The notes beneath the pieces are model-generated. The model saw only the letters and a program-made list of their open reading frames with translations, was not told the DNA's origin and made no database searches. A stretch of DNA of 64,000 nucleotides from NCBI RefSeq assembly GCF_000332515.2, contig NZ_AOGZ02000014.1, forward strand, positions 1,442,001-1,506,000, written 5' to 3'. The stretch is from Leptospira wolbachii serovar Codice str. CDC (GTDB lineage Bacteria > Spirochaetota > Leptospiria > Leptospirales > Leptospiraceae). The position numbers and the translations under genes were made by a program. The stretch's first letter is position 1. Each line of letters starts with the position of its first letter. Below, piece by piece: positions 63,810 to 64,000 of this stretch.

Positions 63810-64000
63810 ATGAAAACTTTACTTTTCCAAACGTTAAGTAAAAGAAACCGGCTCCTAATCTTAGGGGTCGGTTTAGTTCTGATTTTGGTGTATTTGATTC
63901 CCATTTGGTCCATATCCATTTCGGCTCCACAGTACCCCGAGGGACTCGGAATGCAAATTTGGATCAATAAAATCACCGGTGCCACACCTTATGATTTAAA
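63810..64000 (+). CDS. nos-cluster membrane protein, N-terminal part (cut by window edge)
   Basis: The frame starts at an ATG at 63810, 5 nt after nosZ, and is open to the window end (63 residues). A basic N-terminus (MKTLLFQTLSKRNRLLILGV) is followed by a membrane helix (about 15-38), then a periplasmic SISAPQYPEGLGMQIWINKI. The PQYPEGLGM pattern is one I recall from uncharacterised membrane proteins encoded next to clade II nosZ. NosDFYL-type maturation genes would be expected further downstream, outside the window. Confidence 0.65.
   Translation, partial: MKTLLFQTLSKRNRLLILGVGLVLILVYLIPIWSISISAPQYPEGLGMQIWINKITGATPYDL

Noticed and set aside
63794..63985. Minus-strand 63-aa frame at the right edge
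   Set aside because: It is the shadow of the nos-linked membrane protein that starts at 63810 on the plus strand.
1..64000. tRNA, rRNA, CRISPR arrays, insertion sequences, prophage genes
   Set aside because: Looked for by eye on both strands; nothing met a reasonable standard. A covariance-model scan would be needed to exclude small tRNAs or ncRNAs.

Overview
The window reads as chromosome of a spirochaete of the genus Leptospira, probably a free-living (saprophytic) species. This is an inference. It rests on a DUF1554-type lipoprotein with a relaxed spirochaetal lipobox, many lipoproteins and outer-membrane barrels, several chemoreceptors, moderate AT-richness and a nitrous-oxide reductase cluster. 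No rRNA, tRNA, CRISPR array, transposase or prophage gene was recognised.

Layout. 0-11 kb is housekeeping: an APC permease end, a K+/H+ antiporter, bcp-pepA, an MFS carrier, a 7TM SpoIIE-type phosphatase coupled to a Ppx/GppA protein, and mreB. About 11.4-25 kb is accessory. It holds a type IIG restriction-enzyme remnant, then a translationally coupled FRG-domain protein and a 1413-aa nuclease-like/NACHT STAND protein (a candidate antiviral system), two unknown small genes, a 40-aa basic protein, YhhN, SelO, a thioesterase with an AraC regulator, a DUF1554 lipoprotein, a truncated VOC protein, an isochorismatase-like hydrolase and DUF2200. 25-33 kb has a soluble protein with two chemoreceptor-tip-like segments next to a diiron MBL protein resembling the ODP oxygen sensor, a beta-propeller lipoprotein, ChaA, and nrdB-nrdA behind a cobalamin riboswitch.

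33-45 kb holds a MASE1-CHASE hybrid kinase, two SRPBCC proteins facing an AraC regulator, OsmC, a BamA/TamA-like barrel, a six-TM chemoreceptor, and three tandem TRL-like small proteins followed by a barrel-like protein. 45-50.5 kb is ggt-creB-creC-creD on the minus strand; creC shows an apparent one-base frameshift in a T8 tract. 50.5-56 kb has a Cache chemoreceptor, small secreted proteins, a DUF4349 lipoprotein and a U32 peptidase. 56-64 kb is a respiratory/denitrification block: FadL-like porin, c-type cytochromes, two small heme-copper-oxidase-like membrane proteins, bacteriohemerythrin, fasciclin lipoprotein, monoheme cytochrome, clade II nosZ and the start of a nos-linked membrane protein. 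Three perfect TTGAT-N4-ATCAA boxes suggest CRP/FNR-type control.

A dispersed intergenic repeat family (six copies plus one decayed copy, on both strands) runs through the window. Two copies in opposite orientation bracket the FRG/NACHT block.
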